From assembly GCF_900107125.1 (NCBI RefSeq), contig NZ_FNOU01000015.1:1-64000 (forward strand): a stretch of DNA of 64,000 nt, read 5' to 3'. A program made the position numbers and the translations under genes. Origin of the DNA: Eubacterium barkeri (lineage in GTDB: Bacteria; Bacillota; Clostridia; Eubacteriales; Eubacteriaceae). Positions 50,068-59,030 of this stretch are shown one piece after another; the first letter of the stretch is position 1; each line of letters opens with the position of its first letter. The notes beneath the pieces are model-generated. The model saw only the letters and a list, made by a program, of their open reading frames with translations. It was not told the DNA's origin and ran no database searches.

Positions 50068-50361
50068 TCACCGCAATTTATCGGGACGCACCAACCACAG
50101 CAGGAGGACGAGGGCACTAATCAGCAAAAGGGCGTGGGCCCAAAAGGAAGGGATTGCTTGAAGACCGGTATCCACGGCGGAGGAACCTCCCGGAGCCGGG
50201 GAAGGGCTGGGAGGGGGCGCTGGAACCTCAATCACCTGGCCCTGGACCTGGGTAGTGCCTTCAGAGCGGCCTTCTGCTTCAACTCGGACGGCGCACAGAC
50301 CCATACAGAAGAGCAGGATCACCATCACCACCCCAAGCATTGGTTTTTTAGTTGATATCAT
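50068..50361 (-). CDS. Small surface protein with signal peptide and C-terminal anchor helix
   Basis: A 97-residue protein with a signal peptide (residues 8-30, ending near VEAEG), a Pro/Ser-rich linker PAPPPSPSPAPGG, then SSAVDTG, a hydrophobic helix and a basic tail RPDKLR. The last three features resemble a cell-wall sorting signal, but the LPXTG box is replaced by AVDTG. It could be anchored by a dedicated sortase or just be a membrane protein. It overlaps the preceding 197-residue gene by 14 bp. The function is unknown. Confidence 0.7.
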   Translation of the reverse strand: MISTKKPMLGVVMVILLFCMGLCAVRVEAEGRSEGTTQVQGQVIEVPAPPPSPSPAPGGSSAVDTGLQAIPSFWAHALLLISALVLLLWLVRPDKLR

Positions 50362-50941
50362 CCACAGTGACGACAGTGCTATAAAAATTGATGGTACCTG
50401 AGAAGTTTCCGGCCCACTTGGTCAGGTCTTCCATAAAGAGCTGGTTTTGATCCAGGCGCAGGGTACCGTTAACGGTGTTTCCTGTTGCCTTAAAGGTTGC
50501 GATGAGGTTCCCGTTGGGATAGTCGGTTCCGGTTTGGATGTCATTCTTCGCGTTATCCAGCACGCTGTATTTTAGGCTTTTGCCCGTGTTGACGGTGTCC
50601 TTCCCGTGGATTCTAAAATCCGTGACCCCATCCCCGGTGCCATCCTTCATCAGCACCGCGACCTGGCCCTGTGTCAGATTGGTGATTTCTGTAGCGGATA
50701 CGGTAAAGGTAACATCCTTATGATGGGTCGTTTGATTATCCCCCGGCTGCTGGATGGTTCCAAAATCCACCTTATCCGGAATGGCGATGATGTAGCTGAC
50801 GCCTCCGGGGTTTTGATTGGACACCACCCCGGTGACTTCGGTTGAGCCACTGGGTGTCAAATTCGTCAAATCCTGGGCCAGGGCCGGGGTGGCGCACAGG
50901 GCGCAGAGCAAGCCCACCATGACCATAATTTTTAGCTTCAT
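50348..50941 (-). CDS. Secreted beta-rich protein, function unknown
   Basis: A 197-residue product with a cleavable signal peptide (ATPALAQD), then about 170 residues with many Thr, Asn, Gly and Val in beta-strand alternation. Visible pieces are VSYIIAIPDKVDFGTIQQ and a C-terminal FSGTINFYSTVVTV, suggesting an immunoglobulin-like or pilin-like sandwich. It has no cysteine in the mature part and no anchor. It lies between the 168-residue anchored protein and the small anchor protein, so it may be part of an assembled surface structure. Confidence 0.72.
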   Translation of the reverse strand: MKLKIMVMVGLLCALCATPALAQDLTNLTPSGSTEVTGVVSNQNPGGVSYIIAIPDKVDFGTIQQPGDNQTTHHKDVTFTVSATEITNLTQGQVAVLMKDGTGDGVTDFRIHGKDTVNTGKSLKYSVLDNAKNDIQTGTDYPNGNLIATFKATGNTVNGTLRLDQNQLFMEDLTKWAGNFSGTINFYSTVVTVDDIN

Positions 50942-50972
50942 CGTATTAACCTCTTTTCTTTTTTATCCTCTG

Positions 50973-51479
50973 TTATTCACTGACGATTAACGTCAAGGCG
51001 GAATCCGCCCCATTGAGGGGACTTCGCTGATCGTCCATGGTGTAGCCCTGGTAATGGACCAATGCGGTGTATTCACCGGGTGCCAGGGATTGGCTGATGG
51101 GCACGGTTTCATAGCCGGTTCCCGGCGCCATCAGCCCGGTTTCATACAGCTCGGTGCCATCCTCCAACTTTAGTGTGGCCTGGAGGTAGCAGGCGTTGCC
51201 CTCGGGATTCCCGATGCGCAAAGCCAGCTCACCATCACCACGGTTCATGGTGGCCGTGGTATAGCCGGGAATCTGAATGCTGCCGGACACCGCGGTGGGT
51301 GCGGCGACCTGATCGTCCCAGGCCGAAGCATTGGGGTCGACATAGCTGCCCCCTGCGTTTTTTGCCGGGGCGAACCACAGCCGCCAGGCCAGCACCCCGG
51401 CGATTAAAATCGCCAGGAGACTTAAGCCGATGATGATGGTTTTCTTCTTATTCGTTATTCGATTTGTCTCGTTTCCCAC
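50973..51479 (-). CDS. Membrane-anchored extracytoplasmic protein, function unknown
   Basis: A 168-residue protein starting with GTG at 51479, 32 bp inside the 3' end of the giant gene, with AAAGGAAA 7 bp upstream. One membrane helix lies at about residues 13-32, followed by a beta-rich domain. That domain contains SGSIQIPGY and LAPGEYTALVHYQGYTMD, giving the look of an Ig-like accessory domain. No enzyme motif is seen. The overlap suggests translational coupling with the giant protein. Confidence 0.72.
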   Translation of the reverse strand: MGNETNRITNKKKTIIIGLSLLAILIAGVLAWRLWFAPAKNAGGSYVDPNASAWDDQVAAPTAVSGSIQIPGYTTATMNRGDGELALRIGNPEGNACYLQATLKLEDGTELYETGLMAPGTGYETVPISQSLAPGEYTALVHYQGYTMDDQRSPLNGADSALTLIVSE

Positions 51480-54400
51480 GTCGTTTCCTTTCCAAATGGA
51501 TGCCGTATCCCCCCAGGATGAGAGCGGTCCCCAAGACCAGAGTGATGACCCATGAGGTTGAGGACTGCTGTCCCGTAATGCCCGTAGCCGCATTGGGAGC
51601 GGCTCCACCAGCTGAAGGGGATGCCACAGAGAGGGGTGTTAATCCAAAGGTCCCCAACTCTTCTACAGTGACGGCAACCCGGCCGTCCTCAATGGCGGCC
51701 CCATATTTAGCAAAGCGTCCATCCCGCAGATGCTCGACCTGCATGCGAACATGCTGTCCCAGCCAATCCACCGGGAAGGTCACGGTGAGCTTCCCTTCGA
51801 AGGAGGCCCGGGTCCCATCCGCATATAAAAGCTCCATGGCGTAGGCCTTCCGGCCCACCGTATCCCGGTCAGCATCTGCAAGGGCCTGATAGCTGGCATC
51901 CCCCTCAGCGACCCGACGGATTTGCAGAGTGGCATCGGGATGGATGCTGCCGGTGACCTGGATACCCGTCAGGGGATCCACAAGGGTTGTGGACACCAGC
52001 ACGGATTTCATGATCCGCGGATAGCCGCCGTTTTCAGATGCCTTCGATGTCCATTGCCTCTGATCCTGGCCTTGGATGTCGGCATTTAACATATCGCAAA
52101 AGGTCTGGCTGCGCATGGCTTCTGCCGCCATGGCGATGTGTTCATCATCGATCCCTTGGGTGGCCACACCGTCAGTGCTCCCCACCGCCTGGGCCATGGT
52201 ATTGACATAGTAGAATTTACCCAGGGTGCCGGCATTGCTTCCGGCGATGGCCCCTATGGCGCCGTCGCCCAGGACATCCTGATTGCTGTAGCCATTTTGA
52301 GCGAGGTTTCTATTGCTGCCGACGATCCCCCCGGCGATACTGCTGCCAGTGACCGCACCGGTATTATACACATTCCGGATGATGCCCGTATTCTCTGCAG
52401 TGATGCCCCCGGCCGTCTCGCCATGGACCACGGCATTGCTCCGGCAATCCAGGATGGCGCCTTGGTTGATGCCCACCAGTCCCCCGGCGCGCTCTCCCTT
52501 GACATCGGAGTTCAGCTCTGATACAGGGACGGCCACACCATTTTCAAAATAGGTGCCGCCGGTGGTGATGTTCACCCCGCTGCCGCAGCCGGTGATAGTG
52601 CCTTTGTTAACGGCTGCCAATCCACCGGTAATGCCCCCGGTGCCATTCCAATCCAGATTGACGACGGAGAGGTTTTTTACTAACCCTTCGCTACCGATGG
52701 TATCGAAGAGACCTTGATTTTCGCCGGCTTGTCCAGATATTTCCAGGCTCAGGATATAGTAATCCCGACCATCAAAGCTTCCGGTAAAGGGATACGCTTC
52801 ACTGCCTATGGGCAGGGTCCAGGCCTTACCGTCGCCGTTGATATTCCCGGTGAGGTAATAATCAGCATTGGCATAATGGATGGGATCAACATTTATGGCC
52901 TGGGCCACGGCTACCAGCTCTTCATAATTCGAAATGGGGTATGCCCCGTTGATATCCGGATCCACCGGAGGATCCGCCGGCGTGACGGACTCCCATTTGG
53001 CATAGAAGGTGATATCCCCCGTAGTGCCTGGGGTGATGCCCGTGGTGGGCTGGGTGCGGGCCGCGTCGCTGTACCAGCCCGCGAAGCTGGCCTCCGCCTT
53101 GGTAGGGGCATCCAAGGTGATGCGGTCTGCAACCGTGTAGGTGCTGGGGTTCGTTTCGGCGTTGGTACCGCCCTCCAGCTCATAGGTGATGGGGTAGTCG
53201 ATGTTCTGCCACCCCGCGTACAGGGTGAGGTCCCCGGTTTCTGCAGCTGTGTCGATTGTCGTAACCTTCTGGGTGAGGTCCGCATCCCGATACCACCCGG
53301 TGAAGGTGGCCCCCAGCTTCCCGGCATCTGCCAGGGTGATGACACCGCTGTCCAGGGTGAACACCGCGGGATTACTGGCTGCGTTGGTCCCCCCGTTTAA
53401 TTCATAAGTGATGCTGTGGGGGGTATTCACATCCAGCACTTCCAGAGAAATCGGGCTGGACCAGGTGGTTTTCGTTTCCCCATCGGTGAGGTTGGTCGAC
53501 ACCAGGGTGTAATGGCCGGTTTGCAACCCATCGGGAATCGGGACCGTATAATTCCCCTGGGCATCCGTGGTTGCCGTGTAGACTTCAGTCTGAACCTTCG
53601 TGGCATCATTCACCAGATGAACCCGGACCGTCGCTTGTCCCAGATTGACGCTTTCAAGTACTAGGATTTCCCGGTCCTCCGCCATTTCGCCATTTTGTAT
53701 GGCCGCCGGAATTCCCGTCAGACTGCCGGTGAGGTTAAGCGTCCGCTGCGAAAGGGCCGTGACCGACTGCCCATCCGTGCTTTCATCCAGCACGGCGGCC
53801 TGGTCTGCGGGAACTGCCAGGGTCAGGGCTGCCGCCTGTCCCTCTCCGATATGAAGGGTGGCTGCCCGGCTCGTCCGGCTGGCGTATTGATTGCCGCTGG
53901 CCGCCGTTTCAGTAACCACGCAGCGGTAGACCGAGCCATCCAGTTCATCCGCATTGGCCGTATTGATGATACCCTCTGCTGCGTAATGCGCGGCGTTAAA
54001 GGTGGCCGCAGTCTGCCCCTGGATATCGTCCCAGGACACGCTGTAATTCGTGAGGGTCAGCTTCTGCCACTGATAGCTTAAGGTGTCTCCTTCATTCTGG
54101 GCATGGGCTGTAATGCTGAATTCTGCCGAGTCGCCAATGTTTTTATACAAATCCACGGGTGGGGTGTCGATGATGGGGGCGAAGGCGGTGTCGGCTGCCT
54201 TGGTCTTGCCCTGGGCGTAGGGCCCCAGGACGCTCTTATCCCCGGTGGCATCCGGACCGCCATAGGCCTCCAGTCTGAAATAATACTGGGTGTCACTGAG
54301 CAATCCACCCACCACACAGCCAACCGAATCCCCCTTGACGATGAGGTCACTGCCCCCGCGTTTGACAGGCTGATAGCTGGCATTATCTTTGGAGTAGTAG

Positions 54401-57400
54401 ACCTTATAGGATCCAGGCCGCCGTCCATTATCCGCCGGCGGTGTCCATGCCAGCACGGCGGAATCGGTGGTGGTGGCCAGCACATGAAGGTCGGTGGGCA
54501 GGGCCTTGGGTGACCCATCCGTGCCATCCACCAGGTAGCCCAATACCTGGGCCTTGCCATAGATGGTTTCCCCTTCTTCTGTATCTAAAGTTTCCCCATT
54601 CCCCAGCACGGTGTTCCATTCGGCCAGGGTGGTGCTGAAGGCATAGGCGGAGGTGGGGTTGCCGTCGGGGCCGGTTCCTGTCTGCGCCGAGGCGGGTAAG
54701 GAGGGGAGAGTCCCACTGAAGCTGGCTGATCTGGAGGTGGTCGTGGTCCAGGTCTGGGACCAACCCCCGGAAATGGCCTGGCTCAGCTTGGTTTCCTCAC
54801 CGATATTGACAATAACCAGGTTCAGCCCCGCCTTGATGGTCTCCGTGAGGGCCGCTTTAATATTCACCGTATAGCCATTGGAGGTACTTTCGGTATAGGT
54901 ATCGCTCATACCAAGAGTCGTGCTGCCCGTGCCGTTCATGCCGATGCCGGCGGTACTCTGGGCCACGGTAACATCGGAATTAGCGGTTGATGCCGTAATG
55001 CCACTGGTGTCTGACGCGTAGGTAGTCGGATCTCCGGTCTTGATCCCAGGATAGATGCTGCCGCGGATGTCCACCTCATCAATCTTCTCATCTTCCTTTG
55101 CCGTCTGGTTGTATTCCCGGATGGTGCGGTTATAGGACTCCACCGGTACCGAGGCCTCCACGGGATTCATTTGAACGGACACCGCCATTTCTCCGAACTG
55201 ACCGGGGATGGTATCTCCCATGGCGGGTGCCCCATCCGTACTCCCCTCATGGATTTTAGCGTAGGCATCCACATCGGCCTGGGTGGCCGGATGCTCCGGT
55301 ACCCATACCTTATAATTATAAATCGCCACGGGTGTTACTGTGAGGCCCAGCATATCTGAGCCGCCATACCCCGTAAAGCTCAGGGTATCGCTGTGGGTCT
55401 GACCACTTTGGAAGGCACGGGTATAAGCCGCCGAAGCATCCACACTGAAACCCATACTGGCCCCGGTGCCAAGGAACTCGGCGCCACCACCCAGGGAGTA
55501 GCTTAAGCCCAGGCCGATATTCCCAGCATCGTTGCGGCTATCCCCGTTACTCACCGTCAGACCGTAGGTGGTACTCCCCCGGGCCGAAGCGATATTGCCG
55601 TAATCCAGTTCACTCCAATAGGGGGTGGACAGCATGATACTCTGAACCGAAGGACTGGACCAGCCCACATTTTTCCCCTGGTACTGGGTGTATACCGTAT
55701 CTTTGTCCACGTTAATGGCGCAGAGGGTCAGCAGGGTCCCGTTATCGTCCTCATCTTGGCTGTCCACGTACAAGGCATTGGTGACATCATCGACGATGCC
55801 GCCATCTCCATTGTAAATCCAGGCGATATCCATATCCACCCAGTCGGCATTGCCAAAGGTATTTCGGCTGTCTGTACCGGAGACGAAAACGGTCTGCTCT
55901 GTCGTCCGGCTGTCCTCCACGAAGCCGGCGGTAACGGCCTGACCGATAAAGGGCTGAAAGGCTCGGATATACTCCACACCATTGGCGTTCTTGATGTCCT
56001 GAACTTCCGGTGCAAACTGGAAGTCCGCATCAGCATTGCAGGCCAGGGTACCGTTCTTGATGATGGCATTGGCGGTTTCGCCGGCGCCACCGGCAAAGGT
56101 GTAATAGACGCCCTCGCAGAAGAGCGTATCCTCCTTCTGTTCGGGATTATAGCGGCCGCCGGTGATGGTGACCGGGGCATTCATTTCGTTCTCACTATAA
56201 ACCAGCTCGTTGGCGTGGAGGTTCTTGGGAGTGCTCCAGGCCAGCTCGTAACCGCTGCCGTTGTACAGCACCACGTTGACCAGGTTTTCGGTGGTGCTGA
56301 TATTGCCCCTGGTATCTTTGTTTTTATAACTATAATTCTTATTCCCGGCCACCACCAGCTCGTCCACACTGTCACCATTTAAGTCGGCATTGGCCGTGGC
56401 GGGGAATTTAAAACGGTATTCGTTATTGTTCACCACCAGGTCGTTATTGAAGCACTGGCTCGCCTTCCCGTTTTGAAAGCTGTAAATGGCCAGGGCGCTG
56501 CTGTCACAGTATTGATTCGTATTGGAGTAGGGCAGGGAGAGGCTGATGGCTAAATCATCCCGACCTGCCATGCGGGTGGTGGTCAGCTGGGCCATTGGAC
56601 GCAGGAGGTCATCACTGACCTTAAAGCGCTTGCCAATGTCCCCCAGGGACACCGTATACTTTTCCTCCTGAAGCTTATAGCCCTTACCATCAGACACAGG
56701 CTGGTAAAAACGGATGATCCCGCCGCCGTTTTCCGGACAGTGGACGGCTACCTCGTTGAAGTCATCACCGTCAAAATCCCCCACAGCCATGGCGGTGAGG
56801 CCATCGGCCTGGCGGACCTCAATCTCGCCAACCCAGTGGCCATCGTCCAGCTTTTTGGTGATCCGGGTGCCAGCAGTGTAGTCATGATCCTCACCCATGG
56901 TCCAGGTCATGATGCCCTGGTAGCTGTCATCTTCATAAAAAGCGCCCCCCTCTTTACAGTACAGGGTGTTTTCGATGATGATATCCTTGGTATCCGGGGT
57001 GGTTTCAGAAAGCTTTCCAGGGCGCAGGGCGATGGTGTTTTTACACTGGGTGTACATGTCATCATCGTCATTGGCATCAATATACCCCTGGATCTTACCG
57101 ATGATGGTCTTTGCCATGTTGTTCAGGTTCAGGGCATCCGGGCTGGCCGTTTTTGCATTTTCCATAATCTGAAAGCTGCCCACATAGTCCTTCCCGTTAT
57201 CATCCCGATTCATCTGGCCCACTAAAAGCTCGGACAGGATATTGGCGGTGTATCCGGATAATGGATTACTGGTATCCTCTTCCGAAAAAGCAGCCGGATC
57301 TTTGAGTGTTTGGAAACCCAGGGCTGCGTATTGGTCATCCGTCATGTAATTCTGCTTTTCCACGCTCTGGGCATGGACCGTCAATCCACCGGCTCCCAAC

Positions 57401-57483
57401 AGCAAAAAAAGCAACAGCACAGCGACCAGGATTGGTCCTGACCATTGTCCTTTGGTTTTATGTCCATTATATCGATGCGTCAT
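51448..57483 (-). CDS. Giant multidomain surface protein, about 2,011 residues
   Basis: A signal peptide ends near VHAQS (about residue 40). FG-GAP-like calcium loops follow (AVGDFDGDDFNEVAV near 240, ADLNGDSVDELVV near 370), then Gly/Ser/Thr-rich amphipathic strands (about 660-980), a fibronectin type III domain (about 1000-1100) and an Ig-like region. Two InlB-type B repeats (ITYELNGGTN and ITYELEGGTN, about 1355-1500), GLUG-type GGLVGxNxG repeats (about 1550-1760), a C-terminal hydrophobic helix and a basic tail complete it. The anchor lacks LPXTG and has NAATG instead. It begins a four-gene operon. It probably acts as an adhesin or surface enzyme scaffold. The ATG at 57483 has GGGAGGG 11 bp upstream. 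Confidence 0.82.
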   Translation of the reverse strand: MTHRYNGHKTKGQWSGPILVAVLLLFLLLGAGGLTVHAQSVEKQNYMTDDQYAALGFQTLKDPAAFSEEDTSNPLSGYTANILSELLVGQMNRDDNGKDYVGSFQIMENAKTASPDALNLNNMAKTIIGKIQGYIDANDDDDMYTQCKNTIALRPGKLSETTPDTKDIIIENTLYCKEGGAFYEDDSYQGIMTWTMGEDHDYTAGTRITKKLDDGHWVGEIEVRQADGLTAMAVGDFDGDDFNEVAVHCPENGGGIIRFYQPVSDGKGYKLQEEKYTVSLGDIGKRFKVSDDLLRPMAQLTTTRMAGRDDLAISLSLPYSNTNQYCDSSALAIYSFQNGKASQCFNNDLVVNNNEYRFKFPATANADLNGDSVDELVVAGNKNYSYKNKDTRGNISTTENLVNVVLYNGSGYELAWSTPKNLHANELVYSENEMNAPVTITGGRYNPEQKEDTLFCEGVYYTFAGGAGETANAIIKNGTLACNADADFQFAPEVQDIKNANGVEYIRAFQPFIGQAVTAGFVEDSRTTEQTVFVSGTDSRNTFGNADWVDMDIAWIYNGDGGIVDDVTNALYVDSQDEDDNGTLLTLCAINVDKDTVYTQYQGKNVGWSSPSVQSIMLSTPYWSELDYGNIASARGSTTYGLTVSNGDSRNDAGNIGLGLSYSLGGGAEFLGTGASMGFSVDASAAYTRAFQSGQTHSDTLSFTGYGGSDMLGLTVTPVAIYNYKVWVPEHPATQADVDAYAKIHEGSTDGAPAMGDTIPGQFGEMAVSVQMNPVEASVPVESYNRTIREYNQTAKEDEKIDEVDIRGSIYPGIKTGDPTTYASDTSGITASTANSDVTVAQSTAGIGMNGTGSTTLGMSDTYTESTSNGYTVNIKAALTETIKAGLNLVIVNIGEETKLSQAISGGWSQTWTTTTSRSASFSGTLPSLPASAQTGTGPDGNPTSAYAFSTTLAEWNTVLGNGETLDTEEGETIYGKAQVLGYLVDGTDGSPKALPTDLHVLATTTDSAVLAWTPPADNGRRPGSYKVYYSKDNASYQPVKRGGSDLIVKGDSVGCVVGGLLSDTQYYFRLEAYGGPDATGDKSVLGPYAQGKTKAADTAFAPIIDTPPVDLYKNIGDSAEFSITAHAQNEGDTLSYQWQKLTLTNYSVSWDDIQGQTAATFNAAHYAAEGIINTANADELDGSVYRCVVTETAASGNQYASRTSRAATLHIGEGQAAALTLAVPADQAAVLDESTDGQSVTALSQRTLNLTGSLTGIPAAIQNGEMAEDREILVLESVNLGQATVRVHLVNDATKVQTEVYTATTDAQGNYTVPIPDGLQTGHYTLVSTNLTDGETKTTWSSPISLEVLDVNTPHSITYELNGGTNAASNPAVFTLDSGVITLADAGKLGATFTGWYRDADLTQKVTTIDTAAETGDLTLYAGWQNIDYPITYELEGGTNAETNPSTYTVADRITLDAPTKAEASFAGWYSDAARTQPTTGITPGTTGDITFYAKWESVTPADPPVDPDINGAYPISNYEELVAVAQAINVDPIHYANADYYLTGNINGDGKAWTLPIGSEAYPFTGSFDGRDYYILSLEISGQAGENQGLFDTIGSEGLVKNLSVVNLDWNGTGGITGGLAAVNKGTITGCGSGVNITTGGTYFENGVAVPVSELNSDVKGERAGGLVGINQGAILDCRSNAVVHGETAGGITAENTGIIRNVYNTGAVTGSSIAGGIVGSNRNLAQNGYSNQDVLGDGAIGAIAGSNAGTLGKFYYVNTMAQAVGSTDGVATQGIDDEHIAMAAEAMRSQTFCDMLNADIQGQDQRQWTSKASENGGYPRIMKSVLVSTTLVDPLTGIQVTGSIHPDATLQIRRVAEGDASYQALADADRDTVGRKAYAMELLYADGTRASFEGKLTVTFPVDWLGQHVRMQVEHLRDGRFAKYGAAIEDGRVAVTVEELGTFGLTPLSVASPSAGGAAPNAATGITGQQSSTSWVITLVLGTALILGGYGIHLERKRRGKRDKSNNE

Positions 57484-57501
57484 ATCTGCATATACCCTCC
57501 C

Positions 57502-57558
57502 ATCATTTTTTTTAATTATATCCAAAGCTTTCCTATATGTCGTCAACCTTTGGGTTGA
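57502..57558 (-). promoter_or_regulatory. Possible promoter/operator of the giant surface protein gene
   Basis: TTGACG followed after 18 bp by GATATA (or after 20 bp by TATAAT) on the minus strand. The -35 box overlaps an inverted repeat TCAACC/GGTTGA (57543-57558). Confidence 0.45.
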
Positions 57559-57566
57559 TTTTCCAA

Positions 57567-57594
57567 TAAAAAAAGCCCCATTCGTTGAACGGGG
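57567..57594 (-). terminator. Terminator of the rpoN-acetyltransferase-corA group
   Basis: On the minus strand CCCCGTTC-aac-GAATGGGG (one G-T pair) is followed by a C and seven T residues, just after the corA stop. Confidence 0.85.
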
Positions 57595-57601
57595 ATGTGG
57601 G

Positions 57602-58444
57602 CTAAAACCATTTTTTACGTTTGAAGATAATGAAGCTGGCCACGCAAACGGCGACGCTTAGGACGATGACGTAGAGATAGCCGTGGGCCCAACCAAATTC
57701 CGGGATGTTAAAATTCATGCCGTACCAACCCACGATAAGGGATAATGGCAGAAAAACAGCGGTGATCACCGTGAAAATTTTCATGGTCTGGTTTTGATCG
57801 ATATCGATTTTTGCCTGGTAAGCTTCCCGGACCTGGGTGACAAACTCCCTAAGATCCACCACGAATTGCAGCAAATAGCGCAGGTATTGCCCAAGGGCAT
57901 GGAAGTGCCGCCGGACACCCTCGGGAATAACCCCGATTTGGTCCTCGGCCAGGCGATCGATAATCAGGCCCAGCTGGTCGTAGTAGCGCTTTCGCGTAAG
58001 GAGCGCCTTCCGAAAATCCGCAATCCGGGAAAGCTCCGAGTGGGCCGCCCCTTTATTGGTCAGAAGCTGGAGCTCCAGGTTATTGATTTTTTCCTCCATC
58101 ATCTCCAGGTGATCCACGTCCTCTTCAGTGAGCTCGGTAAAAAACATGGCCAACACCCAAAAGGCGTCATGGTCACCACCAAGGGGCTCTAATCCCCCCA
58201 GGATGGCCCGGCTCCGTTTATCCGCTCCGTAGTAACGCAGGGTATTCCCATCACAATAGATGCTCTGGCGTTCCGTCATCCCGGACATTTTACTGCCCCT
58301 GGGGTTAAAGGCCAGAAAATAGCCTTTATTCCCCACCGGAAGGCAAAAATGCCGCCGTTTCCGCTGATGGGTATAAACCGTCTCACCCAAAAGGGCTTCC
58401 AGAGTCTCATCCCCTTGGGACGGCAAGTACTCAATTACAGACAT
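57602..58444 (-). CDS. corA: CorA-family magnesium/divalent cation channel
   Basis: A 280-residue CorA-type channel. A soluble N-terminal domain of about 215 residues with long helices precedes two C-terminal membrane helices, and the hallmark YGMNF motif lies at the end of the first. A short basic tail (FKRKKWF) ends the protein. The chosen ATG at 58444 follows AAGGA and overlaps the acetyltransferase gene by 10 bp. It is slightly shorter than the classical roughly 316-residue protein, within family range. Transport of Mg2+ is inferred. Confidence 0.93.
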   Translation of the reverse strand: MSVIEYLPSQGDETLEALLGETVYTHQRKRRHFCLPVGNKGYFLAFNPRGSKMSGMTERQSIYCDGNTLRYYGADKRSRAILGGLEPLGGDHDAFWVLAMFFTELTEEDVDHLEMMEEKINNLELQLLTNKGAAHSELSRIADFRKALLTRKRYYDQLGLIIDRLAEDQIGVIPEGVRRHFHALGQYLRYLLQFVVDLREFVTQVREAYQAKIDIDQNQTMKIFTVITAVFLPLSLIVGWYGMNFNIPEFGWAHGYLYVIVLSVAVCVASFIIFKRKKWF

Positions 58445-59013
58445 GGCAATCCTTCCCGATCGGCCACTAAACGCAGCACCCGACAGGGATTGCCCGCAGC
58501 CACCACTCCCTCGGGAATATCCGAAACCACCACGGACCCGGCGCCAATGACACTGCCAGCCCCAATGGTGATGCCCCCCAGCACAGTACAGCCGGCGCCA
58601 ATCCACACGCTTTCCCCAATGGTAATGGGTCTGGCGTAGGCCAGTCCGGCATTGCGCGCTGCGGCTGATACAGGATAGGTGGTACAAGCCAGACAACACC
58701 CTGGACCAATAAAGGCATCGACGCCAATGGTGATGGGGGCAGAATCCAGCATCACACAATTAAAATGGATGATTGCCCGCCCTAAAATATGGATATTAAA
58801 GCCAAAATCGCATCGGAAATCCGGCTCGATGAGGGCCCGGGGTCCGGCAGTTCCTAAAAGGGATTTTAAAATGGCCTGACGCTTTTCCCCTTCGTCCGGG
58901 CCGGTCTGGTTATACTCCTGGATAAGTGCCTTCGCACCCCATTGAAGCTTTCGTATTTCCGGATCCAGTGCATTATAAAGTCGTCCTGCCTGCATTTTTT
59001 CCTGTTCCGTCAT
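58435..59013 (-). CDS. Maltose/galactoside O-acetyltransferase-like protein with altered active site
   Basis: A 192-residue left-handed beta-helix protein with an N-terminal EKMQAGRLYNALDPEIRK (maltose-acetyltransferase domain) and many hexapeptide repeats (ITIGESVWIGAGC..., AGSVIGAGSVVVS). The catalytic His of the family (in a T/G-H-P motif before the R..G..Y/A-P loop) is replaced by Tyr in CTTYPVSAAAR, coded by TAT at about 58670. The protein may be inactive or use another residue. It lies between rpoN and corA. Confidence 0.87.
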   Translation of the reverse strand: MTEQEKMQAGRLYNALDPEIRKLQWGAKALIQEYNQTGPDEGEKRQAILKSLLGTAGPRALIEPDFRCDFGFNIHILGRAIIHFNCVMLDSAPITIGVDAFIGPGCCLACTTYPVSAAARNAGLAYARPITIGESVWIGAGCTVLGGITIGAGSVIGAGSVVVSDIPEGVVAAGNPCRVLRLVADREGLPCL

Positions 59014-59030
59014 TGCGATCCTCCGTCTTC

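Noticed and set aside
52714-53400. Long plus-strand frame inside the surface protein gene
   Set aside because: Antisense to repeat domains of the giant protein; no promoter or ribosome site.
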